From positions 1,364,001-1,428,000 of the forward strand of contig NZ_CAKAKE010000001.1 of the NCBI RefSeq assembly GCF_916618915.1: a stretch of DNA of 64,000 nucleotides, written 5' to 3'. Source of the stretch: Stenotrophomonas sp. Marseille-Q4652. Lineage in GTDB: Bacteria > Pseudomonadota > Gammaproteobacteria > Xanthomonadales > Xanthomonadaceae. This document shows, in pieces, positions 13,354 to 22,135 of this stretch (its first letter is position 1; each line of letters starts with the position of its first letter). The notes below the pieces were generated by a model, which was given only the letters and a program-made list of their open reading frames with translations, ran no database searches and was not told the DNA's origin. Position numbers and translations under genes: made by a program.

Positions 13354-13425
13354 TCCCGGCCGGTCATCATCGCGGGCCGTGGCGACGGCGTTGGATCGCT
13401 GCGACCGGCAGGTGCTGCATGGCGC

Positions 13426-13454
13426 GGGCGACCTGGGTTCCCTGGAGGTCTGAT
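13426..13454 (+). repeat. Echo of the parE 3' end
   Basis: The 29 bases at 13426-13454 match 26 of 29 bases at 13326-13354, which form the last nine codons and stop of parE. The copies are exactly 100 bp apart and the three mismatches fall in one 5-base stretch. The copy even keeps the TGA. It looks like a small tandem duplication, or a recombination scar, in the 3' trailer of parE. Confidence 0.75.
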
Positions 13455-13493
13455 TCGACCCCTCGAACCGACGTCTTGGCCGCGTCACCCGAC

Positions 13494-13522
13494 AAAAAAG
13501 CCCACCTTCCGGTGGGCTTTTT
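13494..13522. terminator. Bidirectional terminator between parE and pit
   Basis: A 12-bp stem (AAAAAGCCCACC / GGTGGGCTTTTT) with a TTCC loop lies between the convergent parE and pit genes. With A and T runs on both sides it can end transcripts from both directions. Confidence 0.9.
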
Positions 13523-13540
13523 CGTGCGCCGGGGGCTGGC

Positions 13541-14662
13541 TCAGTGCCAGCCGGCCAGCGAGAACAGCTGGAGGATCAGGTAGGCACAACCGGCCGCGGC
13601 CGGAATGGTCAGGATCCACGCCCATACGATGCGCTCAATCACCCCGAACCTCAGCGAACGGGGGTTCTTGGCAAAGCCCACGCCCATGATCGCCGTGGAG
13701 ATGCTGTGGGTGGTGGAGACCGGCATGCCGAAGTGCGCGGCCAGGGTCAGGATCGTGGCCGAGCTGGTTTCCGCGGCAAAGCCGTGGATCGGGTGCAGCT
13801 TGACCATCTTGTGGCCCAGGGTCTTGATGATCTTCCAGCCGCCCGAGGCGGTGCCGGCGGCCATCACCACCGCACAGGTCAGCACGATCCACATCGCGAT
13901 ACCGTCGCCGGCGCTTGCGTCCGGGTGCATGAAGCCCAGCCAGGACGGCAGGTTGTCCAGCGCACCGGTGGCTTCGGCGCCGATCAGGGTCATGGCGATG
14001 ATGCCCATGGTCTTCTGCGCGTCGTTGTGGCCATGGGCAAAGCCCATGTAGGCCGCCGAGACGATCTGGGCCTTGCCGAAGAAGGCGTTGACCCAGCGCG
14101 GACGCGCCAGCCGGCCAACCGCGCCGCCGACACGGGCCAGGCCGGCGATCATCGCCCACAGCGCCACCATCACCACGATGCCGAGCACGAAGCCGGCGAT
14201 CGGCGAGGTGATCATCGGCAGGAACACCTTCCACAGCAGACCCTTGTTCTGCGCCCAGTTGCCCAGGCGCTCGGACCAGATCAGCGCGTCCCAGTTGTTG
14301 TGGGCCGCGGCCAGGCCGGCGCCGCACAGGCCGCCGATCAGTGCGTGCGAGGACGAGGACGGCAGGCCCTTCCACCAGGTGATCAGGTTCCAGACGATGC
14401 CACCCAGCAGCGCGCACAGGATCACCTGCGGCGTCACGGCGACCACGTCGGAATTGAGGATGCCATTGGCGATGGTCATGGCCACCGCGGTACCGGTCAG
14501 CGCGCCGATCAGGTTCATGCCCGCGGCCAGCATCACCGCCGAACCCGGGGACAGCACCTTGGTGGCAACCACCGTGGCAATGGAGTTGGCGGTGTCGTGG
14601 AAGCCGTTGATGAACTCGAAGACGAGCGCGGCCAGGATCACCACCAGCACTAGGGTGAGCAT
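13541..14662 (-). CDS. pit: PiT-family inorganic phosphate transporter
   Basis: A 373-residue membrane protein imports phosphate with metal ions or protons. It has the PiT repeat signatures in both halves: FEFINGFHDTANSIATVV near the N terminus and AAYMGFAHGHNDAQKTMGI in the middle, plus the SSSHALIGG and STTHSISTAIMG motifs. About ten membrane spans can be seen. It is encoded 12 bp after a PhoU-like DUF47 gene, the usual partner arrangement. Confidence 0.95.
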   Translation of the reverse strand: MLTLVLVVILAALVFEFINGFHDTANSIATVVATKVLSPGSAVMLAAGMNLIGALTGTAVAMTIANGILNSDVVAVTPQVILCALLGGIVWNLITWWKGLPSSSSHALIGGLCGAGLAAAHNNWDALIWSERLGNWAQNKGLLWKVFLPMITSPIAGFVLGIVVMVALWAMIAGLARVGGAVGRLARPRWVNAFFGKAQIVSAAYMGFAHGHNDAQKTMGIIAMTLIGAEATGALDNLPSWLGFMHPDASAGDGIAMWIVLTCAVVMAAGTASGGWKIIKTLGHKMVKLHPIHGFAAETSSATILTLAAHFGMPVSTTHSISTAIMGVGFAKNPRSLRFGVIERIVWAWILTIPAAAGCAYLILQLFSLAGWH

Positions 14663-14674
14663 CAGTGATTCCCG

Positions 14675-15301
14675 TCAGCTGTTCTTGAGCACGATCTGGT
14701 AGGCGACGACGCCCGCCTCGCGGCAGCGGTCGATGGCCTTTTCCAGGATCTCGAAGAATTCCTTGAGCAGGAACATCTGCAGGTTGTCCAGGCGGCCGGA
14801 ATAGATGTCGCGATACAGCTCGAGCATCAGCCGGTCGGCCTCGTTCTCCAGCGAGCGCAGCTTGTCGTTGAGCGTGGACATGCGGTCCAGGTTCATGTGG
14901 CGCAGGTCGGCCACCATTTCCACCACCACGCCGGCGGCCTGCTCGAGCATCGCCGCGCGGGGCGCGAAGTCGATGTGCTCCAGGTGCTGGATGGCCAGCG
15001 AGTAGCGATCGGCGAACTTCTCGATCTGCTTGGGGATCTTGTACAGCGCCGAACCCAGCGCCTCGATGTCCTCGCGCTCGATCGGGGTCATGAAGCTGTC
15101 CACCAGCGCCTGGCTGATCTTGTCCGAGGCCGCGCGCTCGCGCAGGCGGGCCAGCTTGAACGCATCCAGCGCCGGCTGGCGATCAGCTTCGCGCATCATC
15201 GCGTGGAGTGCCTTGGCACTGTCGAAGGCGGCCTGTGCGGCCTCGTCCAGCAAGGTATAGAACTGCTTGCCGGAACCGAAAATGGTCTGCAACGAGAACA
15301 T
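14675..15301 (-). CDS. DUF47 / PhoU-like accessory protein
   Basis: A 208-residue, almost all-helical cytoplasmic protein begins MFSLQTIFGSGKQFYTLLDEAAQ and contains KIPKQIEKFADRYSLAIQHL and SLENEADRLMLELYRDIYSG, marks of the DUF47/PhoU-related family. Members lie next to PiT transporters and are thought to control them; that role is inferred from gene pairing. It is the first gene of the two-gene minus-strand operon with pit. Confidence 0.9.
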   Translation of the reverse strand: MFSLQTIFGSGKQFYTLLDEAAQAAFDSAKALHAMMREADRQPALDAFKLARLRERAASDKISQALVDSFMTPIEREDIEALGSALYKIPKQIEKFADRYSLAIQHLEHIDFAPRAAMLEQAAGVVVEMVADLRHMNLDRMSTLNDKLRSLENEADRLMLELYRDIYSGRLDNLQMFLLKEFFEILEKAIDRCREAGVVAYQIVLKNS

Positions 15302-15413
15302 GGGGAACCTATCAGCCGTCGCGGGGAGGACGGCGCCGGGCGGAATTATGACTGCTTGGGTACCCCCGTGGTAACCCGGGCCCCGACCCGGCCGCCGCGG
15401 CGTGAAGCAGGCG

Positions 15414-15444
15414 TTGCCGTCGCCCCGGGTGCTTTTGCTAAGAT
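15414..15444 (+). promoter_or_regulatory. Possible sigma-70 promoter of the CNNM/CorC operon
   Basis: TTGCCG at 15414-15419 and TAAGAT at 15439-15444, the latter preceded by TG at an extended -10 position, are separated by 19 bases. Transcription from here would give a leader of about 130 bases before the GTG at 15584. The rest of the 282-bp gap shows no gene or clear RNA structure. Confidence 0.4.
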
Positions 15445-15583
15445 GCCCCGGCGCCCAAGGCGCATCCTATGGACGACGACCCTCATCCCCCGCCACGACA
15501 TGGCGCCGCCGCTTCCGGCGGACAGTTCACGCAACTCGGCTTGACGCCGGCCGTTCCCCTGCCACCAACCGGGGACGACACCC

Positions 15584-16894
15584 GTGTTTGAATTCCTGAT
15601 TGTCATCTGCCTGATCCTGCTCAACGGGTTCTTCGCCATGTCCGAGATGTCGGTCATGACTTCGCGCAAGAGCCGCCTCAAGCAGCAGGCCCTGCACAGC
15701 AAGCGCGCCGCCCGCGCCCTGGCCTTGGCCGAGAAGCCCGAGGCCTTCCTGTCCACGGTCCAGATCGGCATCACCCTGATCGGCATCCTGACCGGCGTGT
15801 TCGGCGGCGAGTCGATCGGCCGCAGCCTGGCCGGCTGGATCCACCTGGTATCGCCGGGCTTCACCTATGCCGAACCGGTCGGCAAGGGCGTGGCCGTGGC
15901 GCTGATCACCTACCTGACGCTGATCTTCGGCGAGCTGGTGCCCAAGCGCCTGGCGATTGCCCGTTCCGAGGACATTGCCGGGTTCGTCGCCCTGCCGATG
16001 CGCTTCCTGGCCGCCCTGGCCTACCCGTTCGTCTGGCTGCTGTCGCGCTCGACCCGGCTGGTGCTGCGCATGCTGGGCCTGGGCAAGGAACAGGCCGAGG
16101 CAGTGACCGAAGAGGAAATCCGCATGCTGGTGGCCGAAAGCCACGAGCAGGGCGTGATCGACGCCCACGAGCGCGACATGATGAACCGCGTCATGCGCCT
16201 GGGTGACCGCACCGCCGACAGCCTGATGACCCCGCGCAACCGCATCGCGTGGCTGGACATCAACGCCGAGGAGGAAAAGAACCTGCAGACCATGCGCGAA
16301 CACGCGTTCTCGCGCTATCCGGTGTACCGCGACAGCGACCAGGACATCGTCGGCATCCTCGAGGTCAAGACGCTGGCTACCCATCTGCAGGATGGCGCAC
16401 CGTCGCTGTTCACGCAGCTGCGCGACACCCTGTTCGTGTCCGAATCCACCCATGCGATGAAACTGCTGGAGATCTTCCGCGAGGAACAGCAGTCGATGGC
16501 GCTGGTGGTGGACGAATACGGGGAGATCCAGGGCCTGGTCACCGTGAGCGACCTGATGGGTGCGGTGCTGGGCCGGCTGCAGGCGGTGGAGAATACCGAC
16601 GAGGACGCGCTGGTGGTGACCCGCGAGGACGGCTCGCTGCTGATCGATGGCTCGCTGCCGATCGACGAGCTGCGCGACCTGCTGGGCGGGGCCGACCTGC
16701 CGCACGCCGAGGAAGGCGACTACCACACGCTCGCCGGAATGTGCATCTACTACTTCGGCCGCATCCCGCACGTGGGCGAGTACTTCGACTGGGCGGGCTG
16801 GCGCATCGAGATCATCGACCTGGACGGGGCACGCATCGACAAGCTGCTGCTGCGGCCCGTGGCCGAGGACGCAGCCGATGACACCACCGGTTGA
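15584..16894 (+). CDS. CNNM/CorC-type membrane protein with CBS pair (hemolysin family)
   Basis: A 436-residue protein has an N-terminal CNNM membrane domain of about four spans (FEFLIVICLILLNGFFAMSEM, IFGELVPKRLAI), a CBS pair (~200-330, with SLMTPRNRIAWLD and ALVVDEYGEIQGLVTVSDLM), and a C-terminal CorC_HlyC domain. The family exports divalent cations, notably magnesium or cobalt; the 'hemolysin' name is historical. The start is a GTG. Its 3' end overlaps the exoD-like gene by 17 bases, so the two are coupled. Confidence 0.9.
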   Translation: MFEFLIVICLILLNGFFAMSEMSVMTSRKSRLKQQALHSKRAARALALAEKPEAFLSTVQIGITLIGILTGVFGGESIGRSLAGWIHLVSPGFTYAEPVGKGVAVALITYLTLIFGELVPKRLAIARSEDIAGFVALPMRFLAALAYPFVWLLSRSTRLVLRMLGLGKEQAEAVTEEEIRMLVAESHEQGVIDAHERDMMNRVMRLGDRTADSLMTPRNRIAWLDINAEEEKNLQTMREHAFSRYPVYRDSDQDIVGILEVKTLATHLQDGAPSLFTQLRDTLFVSESTHAMKLLEIFREEQQSMALVVDEYGEIQGLVTVSDLMGAVLGRLQAVENTDEDALVVTREDGSLLIDGSLPIDELRDLLGGADLPHAEEGDYHTLAGMCIYYFGRIPHVGEYFDWAGWRIEIIDLDGARIDKLLLRPVAEDAADDTTG

Positions 16895-17531
16895 GCCCAC
16901 GCCCGGCGGGCATACCGGTTACCGCAACGAGGGCATCCGCTCGTTGCTGGACATCTTCGCGCAGGGCGACCCGCAGGAGCACCTGGGCCTGGGTGACATC
17001 CTGGCCGACCTGCAGCAGGGGGCGTTCGGCGTATTCCTGTTCATCGCCATCCTGCCCTCCTTCGTGCCGATCCCGGGGGTGGGCGGCGCGGTAAGCGGCC
17101 CGCTTGTCATCATGATCGGCGTGCAGATGCTGCTGGGCCTGCGCAAGCCCTGGCTGCCGGGTTTCATCGGCCGACGCGGCCCCTACCGTAGTACCGTGCA
17201 GCGCTTCCTGCACCGGATCTCGCCGCCGCTGCGGCGGCTGGACCGCATGCTCAAGCCGCGGCTGGCCCTGCTGCTGGAGCCCCTGCCGGCGCAGATGCTC
17301 ACCGGCCTGCTGCTGGTGCTGACCGGGGTGCTGCTGTCGTTGCCGATCCCCTTCACCAACTACCTGTTCGGCTTCCAGCTGTTGCTGTTCGCACTGGCCC
17401 TGCTGGAGCGCGACGGCGCGCTGATGCTGTTCAACTGGATCGGCGCGATCGCCGCCATCGTGTTCTTCGGCTTCAGCTCCGGGCACCTGATCGGCTTCCT
17501 TGCCGAGCTGTACCAGCGCTGGTTCGGCTGA
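16878..17531 (+). CDS. ExoD-family exopolysaccharide synthesis protein
   Basis: A 217-residue membrane protein matches the ExoD family: a cytoplasmic N terminus with the GLGDILADLQQGAFGVFLFIAILP motif, then PSFVPIPGVGGAVSGPLVIMIG and several hydrophobic spans (MLTGLLLVLTGVLLSLPIPFTN, LLLFALALLERDGALML). ExoD affects exopolysaccharide production in rhizobia; the mechanism is unknown. The ATG lies inside the end of the upstream CNNM gene, so coupling is likely. It is convergent with the next gene by 3 bp. Confidence 0.9.
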   Translation: MTPPVEPTPGGHTGYRNEGIRSLLDIFAQGDPQEHLGLGDILADLQQGAFGVFLFIAILPSFVPIPGVGGAVSGPLVIMIGVQMLLGLRKPWLPGFIGRRGPYRSTVQRFLHRISPPLRRLDRMLKPRLALLLEPLPAQMLTGLLLVLTGVLLSLPIPFTNYLFGFQLLLFALALLERDGALMLFNWIGAIAAIVFFGFSSGHLIGFLAELYQRWFG

Positions 17532-17534
17532 ACC

Positions 17535-18032
17535 TCAGCGCAGGTCGATGCGGCCGTTGTCGGCCATCGGCGCGTCGCCCTCGGTAGCGGCGGACAGGAC
17601 GAACGACAGCGCCTTGCCCAGCCAGGTACCGGGACCATCCCAGTACTGCGCCGACAGCGCGCGCACGTGGATCAGGCGCAGCGACGGATCATCCTTGCCG
17701 CCCGGGAAAAACAGACCCATTGCCGGCGACCACAGTTGCTCGATCTTCGCGCGGTCATCGACCACCCGGGCGGTGCCGGACACGGACACGTAGGTATTGC
17801 CCGAGGGCGAGGCATAGGCGACGTTGACCCACGGGTTGCGCTGGATCTCGGCGACCTTGGGGCTGTCGACGGCGGTGGCGAACCACAGGTCGCCGTCGAA
17901 ATCCACCTGCTGGGTACCCAGCGGACGGCTGTAAAGCTGCCCGTCCAGGCCGACGGTCGTCAACATCGCCACCTCCACGTCCTTGATCAGGCCCGCGAGG
18001 TGGGCAATGTGCTGCTGGCGTTCGTCGTTCAT
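17535..18032 (-). CDS. Pyridoxamine 5'-phosphate oxidase-like (general stress protein 26-type) protein
   Basis: A 165-residue protein has the split-barrel flavin-binding fold: MLTTVGLDGQLYSRPLGTQQVDFDGDLWFAT, PWVNVAYASPSGNTYVSVSGTARVV and a C-terminal ALSAQYWDGPG. This is the general stress protein 26 branch, which binds FMN or FAD. The substrate is unknown. The gene stands alone, 71 bp from the upstream monooxygenase gene on the same strand. Confidence 0.88.
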   Translation of the reverse strand: MNDERQQHIAHLAGLIKDVEVAMLTTVGLDGQLYSRPLGTQQVDFDGDLWFATAVDSPKVAEIQRNPWVNVAYASPSGNTYVSVSGTARVVDDRAKIEQLWSPAMGLFFPGGKDDPSLRLIHVRALSAQYWDGPGTWLGKALSFVLSAATEGDAPMADNGRIDLR

Positions 18033-18103
18033 GGCAGGGCTCCGTTGAAGATCCTGCCGATGAGACCTTTTCTGCTGCCAAGGCAGCGTGAGTGCTGCGT
18101 GGG

Positions 18104-19096
18104 TCAGCCGCCCAGGTCGCGCCAGGCCTGCATGGCCAGTTCGAACGAGCGGAGCCGCGCGGCGTGGTCGAACACATTGGCGGTGAGCAGAAGCTCGTCC
18201 GGGCGATGGCGCTCGACAAACTCCGCCATGCCCTGCCCGACCTGCTCGCGGTCACCCAGCACGGTGCAGGACAGTGCACGCTCGACGCCAAACTTCTCGT
18301 GCGGCTCCCAGAAGTCCTCGATGTCATCCACCGGCGGCGGGATCAGTCCCGGCTGGCCGCGGCGCAGCCTGACGAAGCTCTGCTGCTGGCTGGTGAACAG
18401 GCGCTTGGATTCCTCCAGCGAATCGCTGGCAACCACGTTCAGCGCAAGGATCACGTAGGGCTTCTGCAGGCGCGATGACGGGCGGAACTCGCGGCGGTAG
18501 GCCTCCACCGCCTCGTCCATCGCATCCGGGGCGAAGTGCGAGGCAAAGGCGTACGGCAGGCCCATGGCCGCGGCCAGGCGCGCGCCGAACAGGCTCGACC
18601 CCAGCAGCCACACCGGCACCGGGATGCCGGCACCGGGCACCGCGCGCACAGCCTGCCCGGACTGTGCCGGCTCAAAGTAATGCAGCAGTTCGCGCACGTC
18701 CTGCGGGAACTGGTCGGCCGCGTCGAAATAGCGCCGCAGCGCGCGGGCGGTCGGCTGGTCGGTGCCCGGCGCGCGGCCCAGTCCCAGGTCGATGCGGTCC
18801 GGATACAGCGAGGCCAGCGTGCCGAACTGCTCGGCCACCTGCAGCGGCGAATGGTTGGGCAGCATGATGCCGCCGGCACCGACGCGGATGCGCGAGGTGC
18901 CGCCGGCGACATGGCCGATCAGCACCGCGGTGGCGGCGCTGGCGATGCCCGGCATGTTGTGGTGCTCGGCCAGCCAGTAACGGTGGTAGCCCAGGGCGTC
19001 GGCGCGCTGGGCCAGTTCGAGCATGTTGGCGAACGCCTGGGTGGGAGTGCTGCCCTCGCACACGGGGGCGAGGTCGAGAATCGACAACGGGATCAT
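18104..19096 (-). CDS. Luciferase-like (LLM class) flavin-dependent oxidoreductase
   Basis: The 330-residue TIM-barrel protein opens [15 protein letters not shown], the typical start of the YhbW/LuxA-like group, and contains [35 protein letters not shown] and [22 protein letters not shown]. It would use FMNH2 to oxidise an unknown substrate. The start at 19096 was preferred because upstream in-frame Mets encode a poorly conserved extension. No partner flavin reductase is adjacent. Confidence 0.9.
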   Translation of the reverse strand: MIPLSILDLAPVCEGSTPTQAFANMLELAQRADALGYHRYWLAEHHNMPGIASAATAVLIGHVAGGTSRIRVGAGGIMLPNHSPLQVAEQFGTLASLYPDRIDLGLGRAPGTDQPTARALRRYFDAADQFPQDVRELLHYFEPAQSGQAVRAVPGAGIPVPVWLLGSSLFGARLAAAMGLPYAFASHFAPDAMDEAVEAYRREFRPSSRLQKPYVILALNVVASDSLEESKRLFTSQQQSFVRLRRGQPGLIPPPVDDIEDFWEPHEKFGVERALSCTVLGDREQVGQGMAEFVERHRPDELLLTANVFDHAARLRSFELAMQAWRDLGG

Positions 19097-19201
19097 CAGC
19101 GGGTTTCCATCAGGTGACCTGCCCGACATGGGGCCTGGCCCCCACATTGCCAGCCTGCCGGTGCAGGTGGCGGCCACAACACTGAATCCCGCCGGCGAGC
19201 C

Positions 19202-19963
19202 TCAGGCGGCGCCAGCGGCCGGCTGCTCGATATCCACCAGCGGCCTGAGCTGCGGATCCAGGGCCACGCGCTCGTCGAACACGAAGCAGCGACCCTCGTA
19301 CCCCTCCCCGCCCACGGCCTCGAAGTAGCCGAGGATGCCGCCATCGAGCTGCAGCACGTTGTCCATGCCGTCGTTGCGCATCCACAGCGCGGCCTTCTCG
19401 CAGCGGATGCCGCCAGTGCAGAAGCTGACCACGGTGCTGTCGCGCAAGGCCTCGCGGTGCGGGGCCAGTGCGGCCGGCAGGTCGGTGAACTTCTCGATCG
19501 GCAGGGTCAGTGCGCCGGCGAAGGTGCCGTGCTCGATTTCCTGGCCGTTGCGGGTATCAAGCATCACCACCGGCTTGCCATCGTCGTCGTGCCCCTGGCG
19601 CAGCCAGCGCCGCAGGGTTTCCGGGTCGACAGCGGGCGCACGTGGATAATCCAGCGGCTGGCCGTCATCGCGGCGGAAGCTGATGATTTCCGGCTTGACC
19701 TTGGCCTTGAGCCGCGCAAACGGCTGCATGTGGCTGTAGCTGTACTTGACCCGCATCGAAGCGAATCGCGCGTCGGCGTGCAGCGCGGCGTAGAAGGCAT
19801 CGATGCCCTGCTCCGACCCGGCGAGGAACAGGTTCACGCCCTCGACGGCAACCAGGATGGTGCCGCGCAGGTCGTTGGCGCGCGCCGACTCCAGCAACTG
19901 GTCGGCCAGGGCCTGTGGGTCGTCGATGGGGGTGAAGTGGTAGGCAGCGGTATTGGCGATCAT
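19202..19963 (-). CDS. trhO: tRNA uridine(34) hydroxylase TrhO (YceA)
   Basis: TrhO makes 5-hydroxyuridine at the tRNA wobble position with oxygen. The 253-residue product has the N-terminal acylphosphatase-like half (RGTILVAVEGVNLFLAGS, MRVKYSYSHMQPFARLKAKVKPEII) and a rhodanese-like half with the catalytic Cys in SFCTGGIRCEKAALWM. The first Cys of the CTGGIRC loop is conserved. It lies alone on the minus strand, 44 bp from a small DUF6164 gene that precedes it. Confidence 0.93.
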   Translation of the reverse strand: MIANTAAYHFTPIDDPQALADQLLESARANDLRGTILVAVEGVNLFLAGSEQGIDAFYAALHADARFASMRVKYSYSHMQPFARLKAKVKPEIISFRRDDGQPLDYPRAPAVDPETLRRWLRQGHDDDGKPVVMLDTRNGQEIEHGTFAGALTLPIEKFTDLPAALAPHREALRDSTVVSFCTGGIRCEKAALWMRNDGMDNVLQLDGGILGYFEAVGGEGYEGRCFVFDERVALDPQLRPLVDIEQPAAGAA

Positions 19964-20007
19964 CCGCGCATTTTAGCCGGGGGCCGCCGCTGTCGCCGCC
20001 GCCGGGT

Positions 20008-20370
20008 TCAGCGCAGCAGCACGAACGGCAGCAGGACCAGCGAGGCCACCAGCAGCATCGCCAGCAGCGTGGACAGCACGTACAGCGGACGGCGGCGCAG
20101 CAGGCTGGCGAAGGTCTCCGCGCTGCCGTCCTCCAGTGCCTGCGCCCGTTCGGCGCGCACGCGCTGGGCCCGCTCACCCTGGTAGACGGCCATCAGCGCC
20201 TTCGCCCTCGGGTGGTCGGCATCCTCGCGCACCCAGATGCCGCCGGCCGAGATCCCCATCGGGCTGGGTTGGGTGGCATACCAGGCGATGCCGTTGGCAT
20301 CGAGCAGCGCGCACACGTCATCGGCCTCGTCTTCGGCCACGTTGCGCAGGTTGAGCAGCAGTTTGGACAT
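20008..20370 (-). CDS. DUF6164 family small membrane protein
   Basis: A 120-residue protein begins [28 protein letters not shown], the conserved opening of the DUF6164 family, followed by the [17 protein letters not shown] segment. The C-terminal stretch [25 protein letters not shown] is one long hydrophobic segment. No function is known. It is divergent from the FKBP lipoprotein gene, with start codons 62 bp apart, and is probably cotranscribed with trhO. Confidence 0.8.
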   Translation of the reverse strand: MSKLLLNLRNVAEDEADDVCALLDANGIAWYATQPSPMGISAGGIWVREDADHPRAKALMAVYQGERAQRVRAERAQALEDGSAETFASLLRRRPLYVLSTLLAMLLVASLVLLPFVLLR

Positions 20371-20432
20371 GCGCCGATGATACCCGCCGCCGATGCGCTA
20401 ACCTTGCACGCCCCTCTCCACCGGATGCGACG

Positions 20433-20864
20433 ATGCGCCGCCTGCTGATCCCGCTGCTGCTTTCCCTGCTGGCCGCCTGCACGCCTCCGGGTCCGCCGCC
20501 GGGCGGCACGATTGCCGAATTCCGGAAGCTCGACACCGAGGTCGGCAGCGGTGCCGAAGCGGTGCCGGGCACCAACGTCACCGTGCACTACACCGGCTGG
20601 CTGTACGACGAAAACGCCGCCGACAGGCACGGGCAGAAGTTCGACAGCTCGCTGGACCGCGGCGAGCCCTTCACCTTCCCCCTGGGCGGCGGCCGCGTGA
20701 TCCGCGGCTGGGACGAGGGCGTGGCCGGGATGAAGGTCGGCGGCAAGCGCACCCTGATGATCCCGGCCGAATACGGCTACGGCGCACGTGGTGCCGGCGG
20801 CGTGATCCCGCCTAATGCCTCGCTGGTGTTCGACGTGGAGCTGCTGGGCGTCGCCCCACGCTGA
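20433..20864 (+). CDS. FKBP-type peptidyl-prolyl isomerase, lipoprotein
   Basis: A 143-residue lipoprotein: the signal ends in a lipobox LLAAC (Cys16), followed by a Pro/Gly linker and one FKBP domain. Conserved residues include [55 protein letters not shown] (described in short blocks) and the C-terminal [15 protein letters not shown]. It would speed proline isomerisation in the periplasm, anchored to a membrane. The flavoprotein gene follows after 8 bp. Confidence 0.93.
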   Translation: MRRLLIPLLLSLLAACTPPGPPPGGTIAEFRKLDTEVGSGAEAVPGTNVTVHYTGWLYDENAADRHGQKFDSSLDRGEPFTFPLGGGRVIRGWDEGVAGMKVGGKRTLMIPAEYGYGARGAGGVIPPNASLVFDVELLGVAPR

Positions 20865-20872
20865 GCCTTCTC

Positions 20873-22117
20873 ATGAGCAGTACGCAAAACGTGCGGGTGG
20901 CCGTGGTCGGCGGCGGTCCGGCCGGGCTGATGGCCGCCGAGACCATCCGCGCCGCTGGCCATGCCGTGGACCTGTACGAGGCCAAGGGATCGCCGGGTCG
21001 CAAGTTCCTGATCGCCGGCAAGGGCGGCCTCAACCTGACCCATTCCGATCCGCGCCCGCTGTTCGACAGCCGTTACCGTGAGCGCACCAACGAGGTCGGC
21101 AGCTGGCTGGACGATTTCGACGCCGACGCGCTGCGCGACTGGGCGCGCGGCTTCGGTGTGGATACCTACGTCGGCAGTTCCGGCCGGGTGTTCCCGGTCG
21201 ACCGCAAGGCCGCGCCGCTGTTGCGCGGCTGGGTGCGCCGGCTCAAGGACAACGGCGTGCAGTTCCATGTCCAGCACCGCTGGCTGGGTTGGGACGCGGA
21301 TGGCGCATTGCGCTTTGCCACGCCCGAAGGTGAAACGACGGCCCACGCCGACGCCACCGTGCTGGCGCTGGGCGGCGGCAGCTGGCCGGAGCTGGGATCC
21401 GATGGCGCCTGGACCGGGGTACTGGCCGCGCGCGGCATCGACATTGCCCCACTGCAACCGGCCAACTGCGGGTTCGACGTGGCCTGGACGCCGTTCTTCA
21501 GCCAGCGCCATGCCGGCGCGCCGTTGAAGCCGGTCATCGCCCACTGGACCGACCTGGACGGCCAACCCCGCTCGCTGCAGGGAGAATGCGTGGTCACCAC
21601 CACCGGCATCGAGGGCAGCCTGGTCTACGCGATCGCCGCCGACCTGCGCGACAGCCTGGTCCGCGACGGCCAGGTCCGCCTGCACCTGGACCTGGTGCCG
21701 GGCCAGTCCCACGAGACACTGCTGGAAAAACTGGCAAGGCCGCGCCAGGGCCGCAGCTTCGGCGAGCACCTGCGTCGCCAGGCCGGCGTGGACGGGGTCA
21801 AGGCTGCCCTGCTGTTCGAGGTGCTGGGCCGCGAGGCCGGACAGCACCCGCCTGAGGAAATCGCCCGCACGCTCAAGCACCTGCCGCTGGACCTGCTGCG
21901 TCCGCGACCGATGGCCGAGACAATCAGCACCGCCGGCGGCGTGCGGCTGGAGGCGCTGGACCAGCGGCTGATGCTGCGGCAACTGCCCGGCACCTTCTGC
22001 GCCGGCGAGATGCTGGACTGGGAAGCGCCGACCGGCGGCTACCTGCTCACCGCCTGCTTTGCCAGCGGGCTGCGCGCCGGGCGTGGCGTGCTGGACTGGC
22101 TGCAGCACCGCGCCTGA
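20873..22117 (+). CDS. HI0933-like FAD-dependent flavoprotein (TIGR03862 type)
   Basis: A 414-residue protein starts with a dinucleotide-binding motif VAVVGGGPAGLMAAETIR and the family block SPGRKFLIAGKGGLNLTHSDP. It ends with STAGGVRLEALD and CAGEMLDWEAPTGGYLLTACFASG, both typical of the HI0933/YhiN group and the TIGR03862 branch. The physiological reaction is unknown; a BaiN-like oxidoreductase role is only a family guess. It probably shares a transcript with the FKBP gene 8 bp upstream. Confidence 0.9.
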   Translation: MSSTQNVRVAVVGGGPAGLMAAETIRAAGHAVDLYEAKGSPGRKFLIAGKGGLNLTHSDPRPLFDSRYRERTNEVGSWLDDFDADALRDWARGFGVDTYVGSSGRVFPVDRKAAPLLRGWVRRLKDNGVQFHVQHRWLGWDADGALRFATPEGETTAHADATVLALGGGSWPELGSDGAWTGVLAARGIDIAPLQPANCGFDVAWTPFFSQRHAGAPLKPVIAHWTDLDGQPRSLQGECVVTTTGIEGSLVYAIAADLRDSLVRDGQVRLHLDLVPGQSHETLLEKLARPRQGRSFGEHLRRQAGVDGVKAALLFEVLGREAGQHPPEEIARTLKHLPLDLLRPRPMAETISTAGGVRLEALDQRLMLRQLPGTFCAGEMLDWEAPTGGYLLTACFASGLRAGRGVLDWLQHRA

Positions 22118-22135
22118 TCGCCCGGCTGCCGAGCG

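Noticed and set aside
11362..13488. Very long open frame on the strand opposite parE, over 700 codons
   Set aside because: It is the antisense shadow of parE produced by high GC and codon bias; its residues are low in complexity with no family motif.
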